A stretch of DNA of 64,000 bases from Flavobacterium sp. (GCA_016721735.1 JADKHM010000015.1:337621-401620), one strand, 5' to 3'; counted from the first letter of the stretch, positions 26,501 to 33,360 are shown. The notes: generated by a model from the letters alone, not told the origin. A program made the numbers and translations.

Positions 26501-27309
26501 GTTGGTGCTGGATTCTGGGATACCACAAAATCAGCTGCGTTTGCCCCACTAATTGCCACTACGGCTGGAGCTCCCGTCAAATTCAAGTCTGCCGTGGCAC
26601 CAGCAACATTTTGAATAGTAAATGTTCTGGCAAAAGAAACCCCCACAAGACTTGCGCCGAAATCTGTATGGTCGGCACCAGACGGCAAAAGATCATTGTC
26701 TAAAATATTACTTCCATTTCCCACAACATTCATCTCGGGTTGCGCTGTTGAGGCAGTTGTCCCATTTAAAATTACGTTATATGAACTGAGACCACAATCG
26801 AAACCGCCTGTCCCTGTTGCACCTGTCGCCCCATATCCGTAAAGTCTAAAAGTAGTAGCCGTCGTCAGATTGTTAAGGCCTGCAATGGAAATTGAATAAC
26901 CCGTATTTAAAGATGCAGCGACCGCAACTGTTCCCAGGTCAGCTACATAACCATCAACAGATGAACGCAATGCAACATTTGATGGGCCACTTGCTGATCG
27001 ATCCCAACTAAAAACAAAAGACGTTGGAGTAAAAGAAAAACCGCTGTTTGGCGTTACTGTAAATTGAATATAATTTGAGGTCGATAAAGCTCCGATTGCC
27101 CAATTATTGCCACCAAAACGATTCAAATTACCCGCAGGTGCAACAACGCTGCCTGTGAGATTGAGTGTTGAAGATGATAAATTTACATTATTTGTCACAC
27201 TTAGTTCTGTAGTTTCTAGTCCCGTATTGCCAAATGTGTTCCATTGCAAGAGTTGACTGTAGGACAAAATATGAACAAAAAGAAATAATATTACAATTTT
27301 AACTTTCAT
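23563..27309 (-). CDS. Large T9SS-secreted surface protein (choice-of-anchor and IPT/TIG-like domains)
   Basis: The product has 1248 residues from ATG 27309, with signal peptide VKIVILFLFVHILSYSQ; a longer reading from 27363 adds an unlikely cysteine-containing lead. Visible segments, in order: an N-terminal beta domain (about 20-190), a choice-of-anchor-D/ASPM-type domain (about 195-315, TFTIQNVAGATADLNL and FQITFTPSAAGVRSASLTIP), an IPT/TIG-like domain (about 320-400, FPLSGPVGTVVAITAS), a lamin-tail-like domain (about 410-520, DLIIYEVHDEF), Ig-like regions and a long C-terminal region with YLASPV and NLVGNPYPSAID motifs common in Bacteroidota surface proteins. The last 70 residues resemble the T9SS type C sorting signal (NINKIFIYDLLGREIYQSD to LIETKKILY). 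It is probably an adhesin or other surface protein; the exact role is unknown. Confidence 0.85.
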   Translation of the reverse strand: MKVKIVILFLFVHILSYSQLLQWNTFGNTGLETTELSVTNNVNLSSSTLNLTGSVVAPAGNLNRFGGNNWAIGALSTSNYIQFTVTPNSGFSFTPTSFVFSWDRSASGPSNVALRSSVDGYVADLGTVAVAASLNTGYSISIAGLNNLTTATTFRLYGYGATGATGTGGFDCGLSSYNVILNGTTASTAQPEMNVVGNGSNILDNDLLPSGADHTDFGASLVGVSFARTFTIQNVAGATADLNLTGAPAVVAISGANAADFVVSQNPAPTTIVGASTTFQITFTPSAAGVRSASLTIPNNDNNENPYNFNIQGTGTACTSAVISTVFPLSGPVGTVVAITASSGSLLGATAKFNGVSGVVVSSSATQLFVTVPAGATTGNLVVSNAALCPSLPITFTVISSVSSGCQGVVSNDLIIYEVHDEFSLDGGTITIFNGTASTKNMSDYRFYRTGNQNDGNEIDYGNLTGSIAPGALGIIKVSVGSCGPASTNGTIDNGFNENDGLQLRMSDGVTVVDDVDAYVTMKGYYMKRNVGAYTARTSYVAADWTTITLAAGVCAPGLATAAPVIAGSGAVPSIVTHPTLALSCTSSSATLSVSATEGFNLVGDIKELAYEWYVVAPNAVAWSLISISGNYADTDANPSTLNIASLTGLNGYQYYCRVKENDNTCYIASNAVKINNGTLIWNGTDWRDTNNIVGIPSITKIATINGTYNTFTNGSFDCCSLIVNNGYTATIAANTYINVQNNVTMVGTGNLIVDDNGSLVQVSDTGVNTGSISLNRIHTVKKFDYVYLASPVNNFPLTSVSPTTSSAFLWKWIPTVGGFFGNWVNTTENMITGKGYIVRGPSGFNNTTAADYTVPYRNVPNNGVVAVDVERGGYTGADYPNPNPLITDLVTKYDDNWNLVGNPYPSAIDAKAFMTYNTNIEGVIRIWTHGNLPSAAVTNPFYGSFTYNYTASDFILYNLTGPSVQNGYNGYIPSGQGFFVAMLDGPADATQKVYFNNSMRSKTFDNSQFFRLNGPSHTSNGFEKSRIWLDLVGPNETVSRTMIGYVDGATTAKDRLYDALLKASGNQDFYSIIDNEAMNIQGRPTPFDRRDKVSLGLKLTSANTYKIAISSVDGLFLNSNRAIYLEDKVLHIIHNLKQDPYTFTSIAGKFDDRFVLRYTNSGYNSRELDDSLNMTAVAVNHDEILVESTTENINKIFIYDLLGREIYQSDEINSTDYVISNLHRTQETLLVKILLNNGLIETKKILY

Positions 27310-27344
27310 TGAAGATGAATTTTGATTTGCATAAAAACGCGATA

Positions 27345-27352
27345 CAAATTTA
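27345..27352 (-). promoter_or_regulatory. Promoter -7 box for the large surface protein
   Basis: TAAATTTG on the - strand lies 35 bases before the ATG at 27309 and matches TAnnTTTG. It is back to back with the recX box. Confidence 0.6.
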
Positions 27353-27374
27353 CAGCAAAACATTGATATTTAGG

Positions 27375-27382
27375 TACTTTTG
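27375..27382 (+). promoter_or_regulatory. Promoter -7 box for recX
   Basis: TACTTTTG on the + strand lies 44 bases before the recX ATG. The divergent box of the neighbouring gene is 22 bases away, so the two promoters overlap in their upstream regions. Confidence 0.6.
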
Positions 27383-27426
27383 CATTACTAAATTATTAAA
27401 TTAAGCCATTAAACATTTGTCAATTT

Positions 27427-27903
27427 ATGAATCAAAATCCTAACAATGAAGTTATTATAAAGAAAATAGAGTCATACTGTGCTTATCAAGACCGCTGTCA
27501 TCAAGAGGTGACTCAGAAATTGAAAAGTATGCTAATCGATTCTTCTACACTCGACGAGATTATTGTTCATCTTATTCAAAACAAATTCTTAAACGAAGAA
27601 CGTTTTGCTTGTAGCTTCGCTCGCGGAAAACATCGAATAAAGAGTTGGGGCAATATTCGGATAATTAACGAATTGAAAGCACGAAATATAACACAAACAA
27701 ACATAAAAACCGCATTGAAAGAAATTACGACAGAGGAGTATTTTGCGACTTTTGAAAACCTGTCTGCTCGAGTTTGGGAAAATATCACTGAAAAAAATGA
27801 ACTCAAAAAGCGCAAAAAGTTTTGCGACTATTTACTTCGGAAAGGCTATGAAAGCCAATTGGTCTATGAAAAAGTAAAAGAATTGGAAAAATCAATCGAT
27901 TAA
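27427..27903 (+). CDS. recX: Regulatory protein RecX
   Basis: RecX binds RecA filaments and limits recombination and SOS activity. The 158-residue, all-helical product has the three-helix repeats of the family. The first contains CAYQDRCHQEVTQKLKSM, where family members have the Ser/Cys-x-x-E-[LV] repeat unit. The middle contains FLNEERFACSFARGKHRIKS with the conserved F-D/N-E-x-R-[FY]-A signature. The C-terminal repeat ends YLLRKGYESQLVYEKVKELE. Its last 4 bases overlap the end of the converging ketoacyl-synthase-like gene. recA is not in the window. Confidence 0.93.
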   Translation: MNQNPNNEVIIKKIESYCAYQDRCHQEVTQKLKSMLIDSSTLDEIIVHLIQNKFLNEERFACSFARGKHRIKSWGNIRIINELKARNITQTNIKTALKEITTEEYFATFENLSARVWENITEKNELKKRKKFCDYLLRKGYESQLVYEKVKELEKSID

Positions 27904-29054
27904 AGCGAGACTAAAATACTTACCGCATTACCACCAAAACCAACGGCATTAACCATAATCTTTCGAATTTTTGTTTTCTCATTCTGAACTTCAGCAAAAG
28001 GAACTGGTATAAACTGCTGCTGTTGCAACATCAATAACGCCAATTCAATGCCCAACATTCCCGATGCGCCAAGCGTATGTCCGATTTTCCACTTATTCGT
28101 TGTGAGCAAAGGTAAATTCTTTCCAAAAACCTTTTGAATAGCATTGTATTCTGACAAGTCGCCTTTTATGGTGCCAGGAGCGTGCATGACAATCACGTCA
28201 ACTTCCGTTGTTTCGGCACTTTCTAAGGCCATTTGCATCGACTTTTGAAAGCATGTCGCTTCGGCGGAAATCGATGTGTTGTGTTCTAAGAGTTCCGTTG
28301 CATAACCAATGCCTTCTATATAAGCCAACGCATGCTCTTTTTTACCAAGTTCTAAACAACAAACTGAGGCGCCTTCTCCTAAAATCATGGTGTTCTGCTT
28401 CTTATCTAGATCGAGTGCACGACAAGGATATTGCTGATTTTCTTTCGCATAGATTTTCATCGCTTGCATTTGCGCAACAGTGAAATCTGTTAATGGCGCT
28501 TCACTGCCGCCAACCAAAAACTTTTCTGCCATGCCAGACCGAAGCCATGCTACTCCATTAAGGAGCGCATGCAAAGCGGTTGAACAAGTTATGGAATGCG
28601 AAATTTCAGGTCCATTCGATTGCAAATCATGTGCAACCCAAGATGAAATGTTGCCTAACGTTGTGGTTGGAGAAGCTAAAGTAGGTGCTTTACCTGTTTT
28701 GAGAAATTCAATATGGTGTTTTTCGAATAAGGAAGTGGCGCCACGAGAAGAACCGATATTAATTCCAAATTCATCATCTTTTTTCCAACCTGCTTGTGCA
28801 ATCGCTAATCGCGAAGCCGCTATTGCCATAAGAACCGAATCATCTAGAAATTTGTATTTATGGTCAGACTTCCTTAATGCGTCCAACATTGCTTCAGCAT
28901 CTGAATCTAAAGGCGCGACCAACGCTACTGAATTCCCAAAGTCTTGCTGAACAAAACAATGGTTTGAATTGCAATAATGCTCCCAAATCGATTTCGGATT
29001 GTTCCCTAGTGGAGACAATGATGCAATGGCTGTAATGGAAATCGGTTGCAACAA
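27900..29054 (-). CDS. Beta-ketoacyl synthase-like protein of the biotin cluster
   Basis: This is a 384-residue thiolase-fold condensing enzyme related to FabF/FabB. The Cys-His-His triad is complete: C157 (SITCSTALHALL), H291 (VMHAPGTIKGD) and H326 (KIGHTLGASGMLG). The glycine-rich end NAVGFGGNA is also typical. Compared with FabF (about 410 residues) it is somewhat short. It is the last gene of a - strand series bioF-bioD-bioA, from which it is separated by 127 bases holding a dispersed repeat. That position suggests a role in making the pimeloyl thioester that BioF needs, since no bioC, bioH, bioW or bioZ is seen here; this is inference. An alternative is a synthase for another fatty-acid-like product. 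Confidence 0.85.
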   Translation of the reverse strand: MLQPISITAIASLSPLGNNPKSIWEHYCNSNHCFVQQDFGNSVALVAPLDSDAEAMLDALRKSDHKYKFLDDSVLMAIAASRLAIAQAGWKKDDEFGINIGSSRGATSLFEKHHIEFLKTGKAPTLASPTTTLGNISSWVAHDLQSNGPEISHSITCSTALHALLNGVAWLRSGMAEKFLVGGSEAPLTDFTVAQMQAMKIYAKENQQYPCRALDLDKKQNTMILGEGASVCCLELGKKEHALAYIEGIGYATELLEHNTSISAEATCFQKSMQMALESAETTEVDVIVMHAPGTIKGDLSEYNAIQKVFGKNLPLLTTNKWKIGHTLGASGMLGIELALLMLQQQQFIPVPFAEVQNEKTKIRKIMVNAVGFGGNAVSILVSL

Positions 29055-29093
29055 AATAATTCTATTTTAATTCAGTTTCGGTTTGAAATGCAA

Positions 29094-29177
29094 GTGCCTA
29101 GCCCTGATAGCAGTGAAAATCCTTTTGCAGCATTTTTTTGCGCAAAAGATTGCAACGGATAGCAGGAACTAGCTCCC
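29094..29177 (+). repeat. Dispersed TAGCCC element, copy 3
   Basis: It begins GTGCCTAGCCCTGATAGCAG and has a centre stem CTTTTGCAG / TGCGCAAAAG. It ends AACGGATAGCAGGAACTAGC, five bases before the end of bioA. It points against the flanking - strand genes. Confidence 0.8.
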
Positions 29178-29181
29178 AAAA

Positions 29182-30453
29182 TTACACTATTTCTAAAGCA
29201 TTTTCGACTACTTGGTAGACTTTTTCCAGTTGATTTTGCGATATAATATAAGGCGGAAGAATGTAGACTATATTGCCGACTGGCCGCAAAATAATCCCGT
29301 TTTCGATAAAGAAGTTATAGAGTTTGTTACGCATCGTTCCGTAATAACTCTCCTGGTTTTCGGTAATGATTTCTAAAGCAAAAATAACCCCAAGAACTCG
29401 AGTCGTTTTTACTTTGGGATGGGATTTTATTTTGGATTGAAAATCCATGTGGCTTTGGTGGACTCGCTTCATGTTGGCTTGAATGCTTTCTGATTGCAAT
29501 AATTGCAAACTCGCTAAAGCAGCCGCGCAGCCTGTTGGATTGGCGGTAAAAGTATGTCCGTGAAACAACGCCTTATTCGTATCATCATCATAAAACCCGT
29601 CGAAGATTGCTGCAGTGAACGTTGTAATTGCCATCGGAATCGTTCCTCCAGTCAATGCTTTTGAAAGACACATCATGTCGGGTTGTTGTTTCAAGTAATC
29701 ACAGGCAAATGTTTTTCCTGTTTTTCCGAAACCTGTCATGACTTCATCTGCAATGGTGAATACTTGATTTTCTTTACAAATTGTAAGGAGTTCATTGAGG
29801 ATTTCAGGCGCATACATTACCATTCCAGCGGCGCCCTGCACGAGTGGTTCAAAGATAAAGGCTGCGCACGCATTGGATTGAATGGCTTGATGTAAGGCCT
29901 CTTTACTTTTGCTTTCATTTCCTTCGGTTGGGACGGGAATTCGAATTACATCGATTAACGATCCTTGAAATGCCTCGGTAAAAAATGTAATGCCACTTGA
30001 TGCCATAGCTCCGAAAGTATCGCCGTGAAAGGCATCTTCAAAGGCAATTACTGTAGTGCGTTTTTCGCCTTTATTGTAAAAGTATTGCAGGGCAGCTTTG
30101 AGTGCCACTTCAACAGCGGTCGAACCATTGTCTGAAAAGAAAATTTTCTTTTGGTTGGAAGGCAAGATTTTCATCAATTGTTCCGAAAGCAAAACGGCTG
30201 GCTTGTTGGTAAATCCACCGAATAAGACGTGCTCTAAAGTCGTGAGTTGCGCGTAGATGGCATCAGCTATAAATTGGTTACTATGCCCGTAAGGATTGAC
30301 CCACCAAGAGGCAATCGCATCGATATATTCTTTGCCATTTTCATCCCAAAGTAACGCACCTTCTCCTCTGACAATTGCTGGAAGCAAGCAAGTTGTTTTG
30401 TGCTGCGTGTAGGGATGCCAGTGATATAATTGGTCTTTCTCGGATAGGTTCAT
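29182..30453 (-). CDS. bioA: Adenosylmethionine-8-amino-7-oxononanoate aminotransferase
   Basis: BioA converts KAPA to DAPA using S-adenosylmethionine as amino donor and PLP as cofactor. The 423-residue product is a class III aminotransferase. It has WHPYTQH near the N-terminus, SWWVNPYGH (tyrosine for substrate specificity), DNGSTAVEVALKAA, FHGDTFGAMASSG, DEVMTGFGKTGK, and the PLP lysine in CLSKALTGGTIPM. Length and motifs are complete. ATG 30453 lies one base after the bioD stop, so the two are translationally coupled. Confidence 0.96.
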   Translation of the reverse strand: MNLSEKDQLYHWHPYTQHKTTCLLPAIVRGEGALLWDENGKEYIDAIASWWVNPYGHSNQFIADAIYAQLTTLEHVLFGGFTNKPAVLLSEQLMKILPSNQKKIFFSDNGSTAVEVALKAALQYFYNKGEKRTTVIAFEDAFHGDTFGAMASSGITFFTEAFQGSLIDVIRIPVPTEGNESKSKEALHQAIQSNACAAFIFEPLVQGAAGMVMYAPEILNELLTICKENQVFTIADEVMTGFGKTGKTFACDYLKQQPDMMCLSKALTGGTIPMAITTFTAAIFDGFYDDDTNKALFHGHTFTANPTGCAAALASLQLLQSESIQANMKRVHQSHMDFQSKIKSHPKVKTTRVLGVIFALEIITENQESYYGTMRNKLYNFFIENGIILRPVGNIVYILPPYIISQNQLEKVYQVVENALEIV

Positions 30454-30454
30454 G

Positions 30455-31072
30455 TTACAATTTTTCTAATACCTCACGAAACGCATCGGCATATTCAGCG
30501 ATGACATTCTTGTCGAAATAAGGTTCATTCCCGATACGTCCTAAATTCTTGACTCCAGTTTTCGAGAGAATAATCGACTCGGTCGCTGGGTTCTCGTCGC
30601 CATTGAACAGAATTCCAGCGATGGCAATTTTTCTGCTAGTGAGGGTTTCGATGGTCATCAACGTATGATTGATGCTTCCCAAATAGTGCCTTGAAATTAC
30701 AATGACTTTATAGTCGGGTTGAATTAAATCGGCAATAGTTTCATGATCATTTAGTGGAACTAAGATTCCTCCGGCTCCTTCGATGACTAGGTGATTTTGT
30801 GTCTTAGGTTCCTTTATTTTCTTAATATCGATGACAACATGATCCAAAATCGCCGCGTGATGTGGACTTGCTGGCGTATTCAAGGCGTAACTGTTTGGGT
30901 GAATTATGGACTTTGAATTTGAAATGTAATTGGAGATTTTATGACTGTCTGATTTGTCTAAATCTCCCGCTTGGATTGGTTTCCAATAGTCGGCTTGAAG
31001 TGCTTCGGTAATGATAGCGGAGGCGATGGTTTTACCGACATCGGTTCCGATTCCTGTTATAAATAGTTTCAT
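30455..31072 (-). CDS. bioD: Dethiobiotin synthetase
   Basis: BioD closes the ureido ring of dethiobiotin from DAPA, CO2 and ATP. The 205-residue product has the P-loop GIGTDVGKTIASAI, the conserved KPIQAG segment and EGAGGILVPLND, which holds active-site residues. The ATG at 31072 lies just 6 bases from the left inverted repeat of the inserted GxxExxY unit, so its translation start region was partly supplied by that insertion. It is full length and apparently functional. bioA follows with a one-base gap. Confidence 0.95.
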   Translation of the reverse strand: MKLFITGIGTDVGKTIASAIITEALQADYWKPIQAGDLDKSDSHKISNYISNSKSIIHPNSYALNTPASPHHAAILDHVVIDIKKIKEPKTQNHLVIEGAGGILVPLNDHETIADLIQPDYKVIVISRHYLGSINHTLMTIETLTSRKIAIAGILFNGDENPATESIILSKTGVKNLGRIGNEPYFDKNVIAEYADAFREVLEKL

Positions 31073-31078
31073 AATTAT

Positions 31079-31126
31079 AGGCCACAGATTAAGCGGATTG
31101 AACAGATTAATACTGATTTTTTAAAT
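31079..31126 (+). repeat. Left inverted repeat of the GxxExxY unit (CCACAGATT type)
   Basis: GGCCACAGATTAAGCGGATT, followed by GAACAGATTAATACTGATTT, read on the + strand from just upstream of bioD. The first 19 bases from GCCAC match the right repeat (31508-31544, opposite strand) at about 15 positions. The sequence type CCAC-GATT-CGGATT-ACAGATT is common as dispersed repeats in Bacteroidota (recollection, not searched). Confidence 0.7.
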
Positions 31127-31150
31127 TTACTTTTTTGTTGTTTGTGTAGA

Positions 31151-31503
31151 TCATCTTTTAAATTCGGGCTCTGCACCAAAATTTAAGAGCATTCCAATTT
31201 CAATTGGTGTTGCTTTTAAGTAATTTATTGTTTGAGCAATGTGGGAATTCATTAATAATTCGGTTGCTTTTAGTTCTACAATAACTTTGTCTTCGACAAG
31301 CAAATCTGAATAATATTCCCCGACAAGTGCTTTTAAAGTACCTTTTTGCTTTGGTTCCCTTTTAGACCTCTATCTTTCAACTCCAAATACATGGCGTTTT
31401 GATAGACTTTCTTAAGGAATCCATATCCAAGTTCATTATAAACTTCATAATAAACTTTTAGGATTGTATTCGTAATAGATTGGTGTAATAGGCTCATATT
31501 CAT
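31151..31503 (-). pseudogene. GxxExxY family protein, frameshifted
   Basis: GxxExxY proteins are small (about 120-130 residues) and are thought to belong to the PD-(D/E)xK nuclease-like superfamily; their role is unknown. From ATG 31503 the first frame gives LLHQSITNTILKVYYEVYNE, then LGYGFLKKVYQNAMYLELKD. After about 31370-31375 (GGTCTAAAAGGGAACC) the frame shifts by one base. The rest continues in another frame (LVGEYYSDLLVEDKVIVELK, then AHIAQ-type NSHIAQTINYLKATPIEIGM), ending at TGA 31151-31153. The second half has the conserved D-LVEDK-I-ELKA core. The motif that names the family reads GFLKKVY, with K in place of E. A stretch near the shift, normally IKVYYKGxLVGEY, is also shortened. 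Both defects suggest true decay rather than only a sequencing error. It lies between bioF and bioD, flanked by inverted repeats. Confidence 0.8.
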
Positions 31504-31507
31504 TTTC

Positions 31508-31544
31508 CGTTAAAATTAGTCAAATCCGTTTTGTCCGTGGCTTA
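31508..31544 (-). repeat. Right inverted repeat of the GxxExxY unit
   Basis: Read on the - strand: TAAGCCACGGACAAAACGGA, then TTTGACTAATTTTAACGG. It starts within the stop codon of bioF, so the unit begins exactly where bioF ends. It is inverted with respect to the left repeat at 31079-31126. Confidence 0.65.
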
Positions 31545-32699
31545 AAAGACAAAAGTAGCTAACAATTCTAAAACTCTGGAAATTTCTGCCTCAGAGTTGT
31601 AACTATGAATGCAAATCCGAAGTCGCTCTTGTCCTTCAGGGACAGTTGGAGACAAAATCGCTTTGACATCGAAGCCGTTTTGTTGCAGTTGAGAAGCAAT
31701 GGTTTTTACCTTTTCATTTCCGGGAATAATGGCGCTTTGAATCGCGGACTTACTTCTTACAAACAGTGGTTTCAATCCGAGTAGTTGTTTCTGTTGATTA
31801 AAGAAATTGATATTCTCTCGAAGCGCGTGTTGTGCTGCTTTTTCATTACTCAATTCATGATACGCGCAATAGATGGTAGCAATGTTGTGTGGTGCAAGTC
31901 CAGTGGTGTAAATAAAACTACGCGCAAAGTTGACGAGATAATTCTTGAGTTCATTGCTCCCTAAAATCGCTGCACCGTGGCAACCCAAACCTTTTCCGAA
32001 GGTCATGATTCTCGCAAAAATTTTATTTTGAACTTGCAATTGTTGGAGCAAGCCGCAGCCGTTTTCACCAAAGACACCGAGTGCATGTGCCTCGTCGACA
32101 ACGATTAGTGCTTGGTGTTTTTCAGCGATGGCAATCATTGTTTCGAAGTCTGGGGAATCTCCATCCATGGAAAAAACAGATTCGGTGACGATGTAGATTG
32201 TTGTGAGTTGTTGGTTGTCGGTTGTGGGTTGGACTTTTGTAATAAGTCGTTCTAAATCCTCGTAGTTGTTGTGTTGGTATTTGTAGGCTTTGGCGTTTGA
32301 TAATTGAATGCCGTCGCGGATGGAGGCATGACACAATTCATCATAGAGAATAAAATCACCTTTTTGCGGCACGCTGCTAAAAAAACCGACATTGGCGTCA
32401 TAGCCAGAGTTTAAGATTAGTGCGGCTTCTGCTTGGTGAAATTGTGCGAGGTAGTTTTCGGCAAGTTCGTAAAGCGGATGATTTCCTGATAATAGTCGAG
32501 AGCCAGTAGCTCCGTTTTCACAAAAATCATTGTCTAATAGGAACTGATGGGTTTGATTGAAAATGGTTTTTGATTTGGCAAAGCCGAGATAATCGTTGGA
32601 AGCAAAATCAATTGCGCTTGAAGTGGAAGGCAATTGGCGCAGCGCGTTGTTTTGCTTTCGGGCTTCGAGTTTGGCGGAAAGATTTTTGGGAAACTTCAT
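31542..32699 (-). CDS. bioF: 8-amino-7-oxononanoate synthase
   Basis: BioF condenses pimeloyl thioester with alanine to KAPA, with PLP. The 385-residue product has IDFASNDYLGFA, the LNSGYDANVGFFS loop, DELCHASIRDG, VTESVFSMDGD, VVDEAHALGVFG, and the PLP lysine K236 in TFGKGLGCHGAAI. All key residues are present. Oddly, at about residues 157-167 it has QPTTDNQQLTT between LERLITKV and IYIVTESVF. The DNA there is the same AACTCACAAC-GACAAC repeat that lies before rplY and pth, which suggests a tolerated repeat insertion in a surface loop. It is the first gene of the - strand biotin series; an inserted GxxExxY unit separates it from bioD. Confidence 0.95.
   Translation of the reverse strand: MKFPKNLSAKLEARKQNNALRQLPSTSSAIDFASNDYLGFAKSKTIFNQTHQFLLDNDFCENGATGSRLLSGNHPLYELAENYLAQFHQAEAALILNSGYDANVGFFSSVPQKGDFILYDELCHASIRDGIQLSNAKAYKYQHNNYEDLERLITKVQPTTDNQQLTTIYIVTESVFSMDGDSPDFETMIAIAEKHQALIVVDEAHALGVFGENGCGLLQQLQVQNKIFARIMTFGKGLGCHGAAILGSNELKNYLVNFARSFIYTTGLAPHNIATIYCAYHELSNEKAAQHALRENINFFNQQKQLLGLKPLFVRSKSAIQSAIIPGNEKVKTIASQLQQNGFDVKAILSPTVPEGQERLRICIHSYNSEAEISRVLELLATFVF
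32199..32232 (-). repeat. AACTCACAAC-GACAAC short repeat inside bioF
   Basis: On the - strand: CCAACCCACAACCGACAACC, then AACAACTCACAACAA. The words and order match the repeats at 13487-13521 and 14395-14430. It is translated in frame as QPTTDNQQLTT. Confidence 0.7.
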
Positions 32700-32750
32700 T
32701 GGGTAAAGTTATCTCTTTTTGAAAAACAAACTAGATTTTGAATCCGGATT

Positions 32751-32867
32751 TTTAGCCCAGATGGCAGCGGTTATCCTTTTTTATTGCTTTAGTGAAAAGC
32801 CCTTCGACTGCGCTCAGGTTGACAAAGCAATAAAAAAGATAGTAGCGCACAGCTGGAATAGCTTCTG
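32751..32867 (+). repeat. Dispersed TAGCCC element, copy 4 (with nested insert)
   Basis: The left end is TAGCCCAGATGGCAGCGG. The arms TTTTTTATTGCTTT and AAAGCAATAAAAAA pair, and the right end is GCGCACAGCTGGAATAGCTT. Between the arms lies AGCCCTTCGACTGCGCTCAG, another dispersed sequence common in Bacteroidota (recollection). The gene order around it is bioF (start) and atpC (end), both on the - strand; the element points against them. Confidence 0.8.
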
Positions 32868-32916
32868 AAAATTCAACTGTAAATATAAAATAGTGATTAG
32901 TGAGAAAATAGTACTG

Positions 32917-32955
32917 CCACCCCGCCCTTTGGGCACCCCTCCAGAGGAGGGGAAT
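32917..32955 (-). repeat. CCCCTCC double-hairpin repeat, copy 2
   Basis: Read on the - strand: ATTCCCCTCCTCTGGAGGGG, then TGCCCAAAGGGCGGGGTGG. The loop sequences differ from copy 1 (14204-14246) while both stems are kept. It follows directly behind the T-run of the atpC terminator, as copy 1 follows that of rplY. Confidence 0.85.
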
Positions 32956-32987
32956 AAAAAAACGCCTAACAAAAAGCTAGGCGTTTT
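32956..32987 (-). terminator. Terminator of atpC
   Basis: The stem AACGCCTA / TAGGCGTT has a nine-base loop. On the - strand it is followed by seven T. It lies 19 bases past the atpC stop. Confidence 0.92.
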
Positions 32988-33005
32988 TCTATAAGTTGGA
33001 TCGAA

Positions 33006-33287
33006 TTAGTCGACTAATACGATGACTTTGTTGTCTTTCATCTCGATGGTACCAGAGGCGATCTTTAGCGAATAAAGTTGCTCGTTTACTTTGGTAAATT
33101 TCTCTGCTACTTCTTTGTCGAATTTGAAAGAAGTTGCTCCAATTTTGATGACACCTTCTTTTAAAGTTGAAACGATTGGCGCGTGGTGATTTAACACTTG
33201 AAAACTACCGGCAACACCTGGAAGAGAAACCGAAGTCACTTCGCCTTGGAACAATTTAGATTCTGGTGATACTATTTCTAAAATCAT
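33006..33287 (-). CDS. atpC: F-type ATP synthase epsilon subunit (short form)
   Basis: Epsilon is part of the rotating central stalk of ATP synthase and can inhibit ATP hydrolysis. At 93 residues it holds only the N-terminal beta-sandwich (LEIVSPESKLFQGEVTSVSL, PGVAGSFQVLNHHAPIVSTL) and lacks the C-terminal helical hairpin of the 130-140-residue E. coli type. Short epsilon subunits are usual in Bacteroidota (family knowledge), so no truncation is assumed. It forms an atpD-atpC pair on the - strand; the other ATP synthase genes are not in the window. Confidence 0.94.
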   Translation of the reverse strand: MILEIVSPESKLFQGEVTSVSLPGVAGSFQVLNHHAPIVSTLKEGVIKIGATSFKFDKEVAEKFTKVNEQLYSLKIASGTIEMKDNKVIVLVD

Positions 33288-33299
33288 AATTTGATTAAT

Positions 33300-33357
33300 T
33301 ACGAATTTTTAAATTACGAATTACGAATGATGTTTCGTAATTCATAATTCGTAATTC
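33300..33357. repeat. ATTACGAAT inverted repeat between atpD and atpC
   Basis: AAATTACGAATTACGAA pairs with TTCGTAATTCATAATTCGTA after a short TGATG loop; the words TTACGAAT / ATTCGTAA recur several times in both directions. It fills the 73-base spacer between the atpD stop and atpC start. The resulting hairpin lacks a T-run, so read-through to atpC is expected, possibly with reduced amount. Confidence 0.75.
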
Positions 33358-33360
33358 TTA

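Noticed and set aside
23563..27363. Start at 27363 for the large surface protein
   Set aside because: It would put 18 polar and cysteine-containing residues ahead of a perfect signal peptide and would overlap the predicted promoter.
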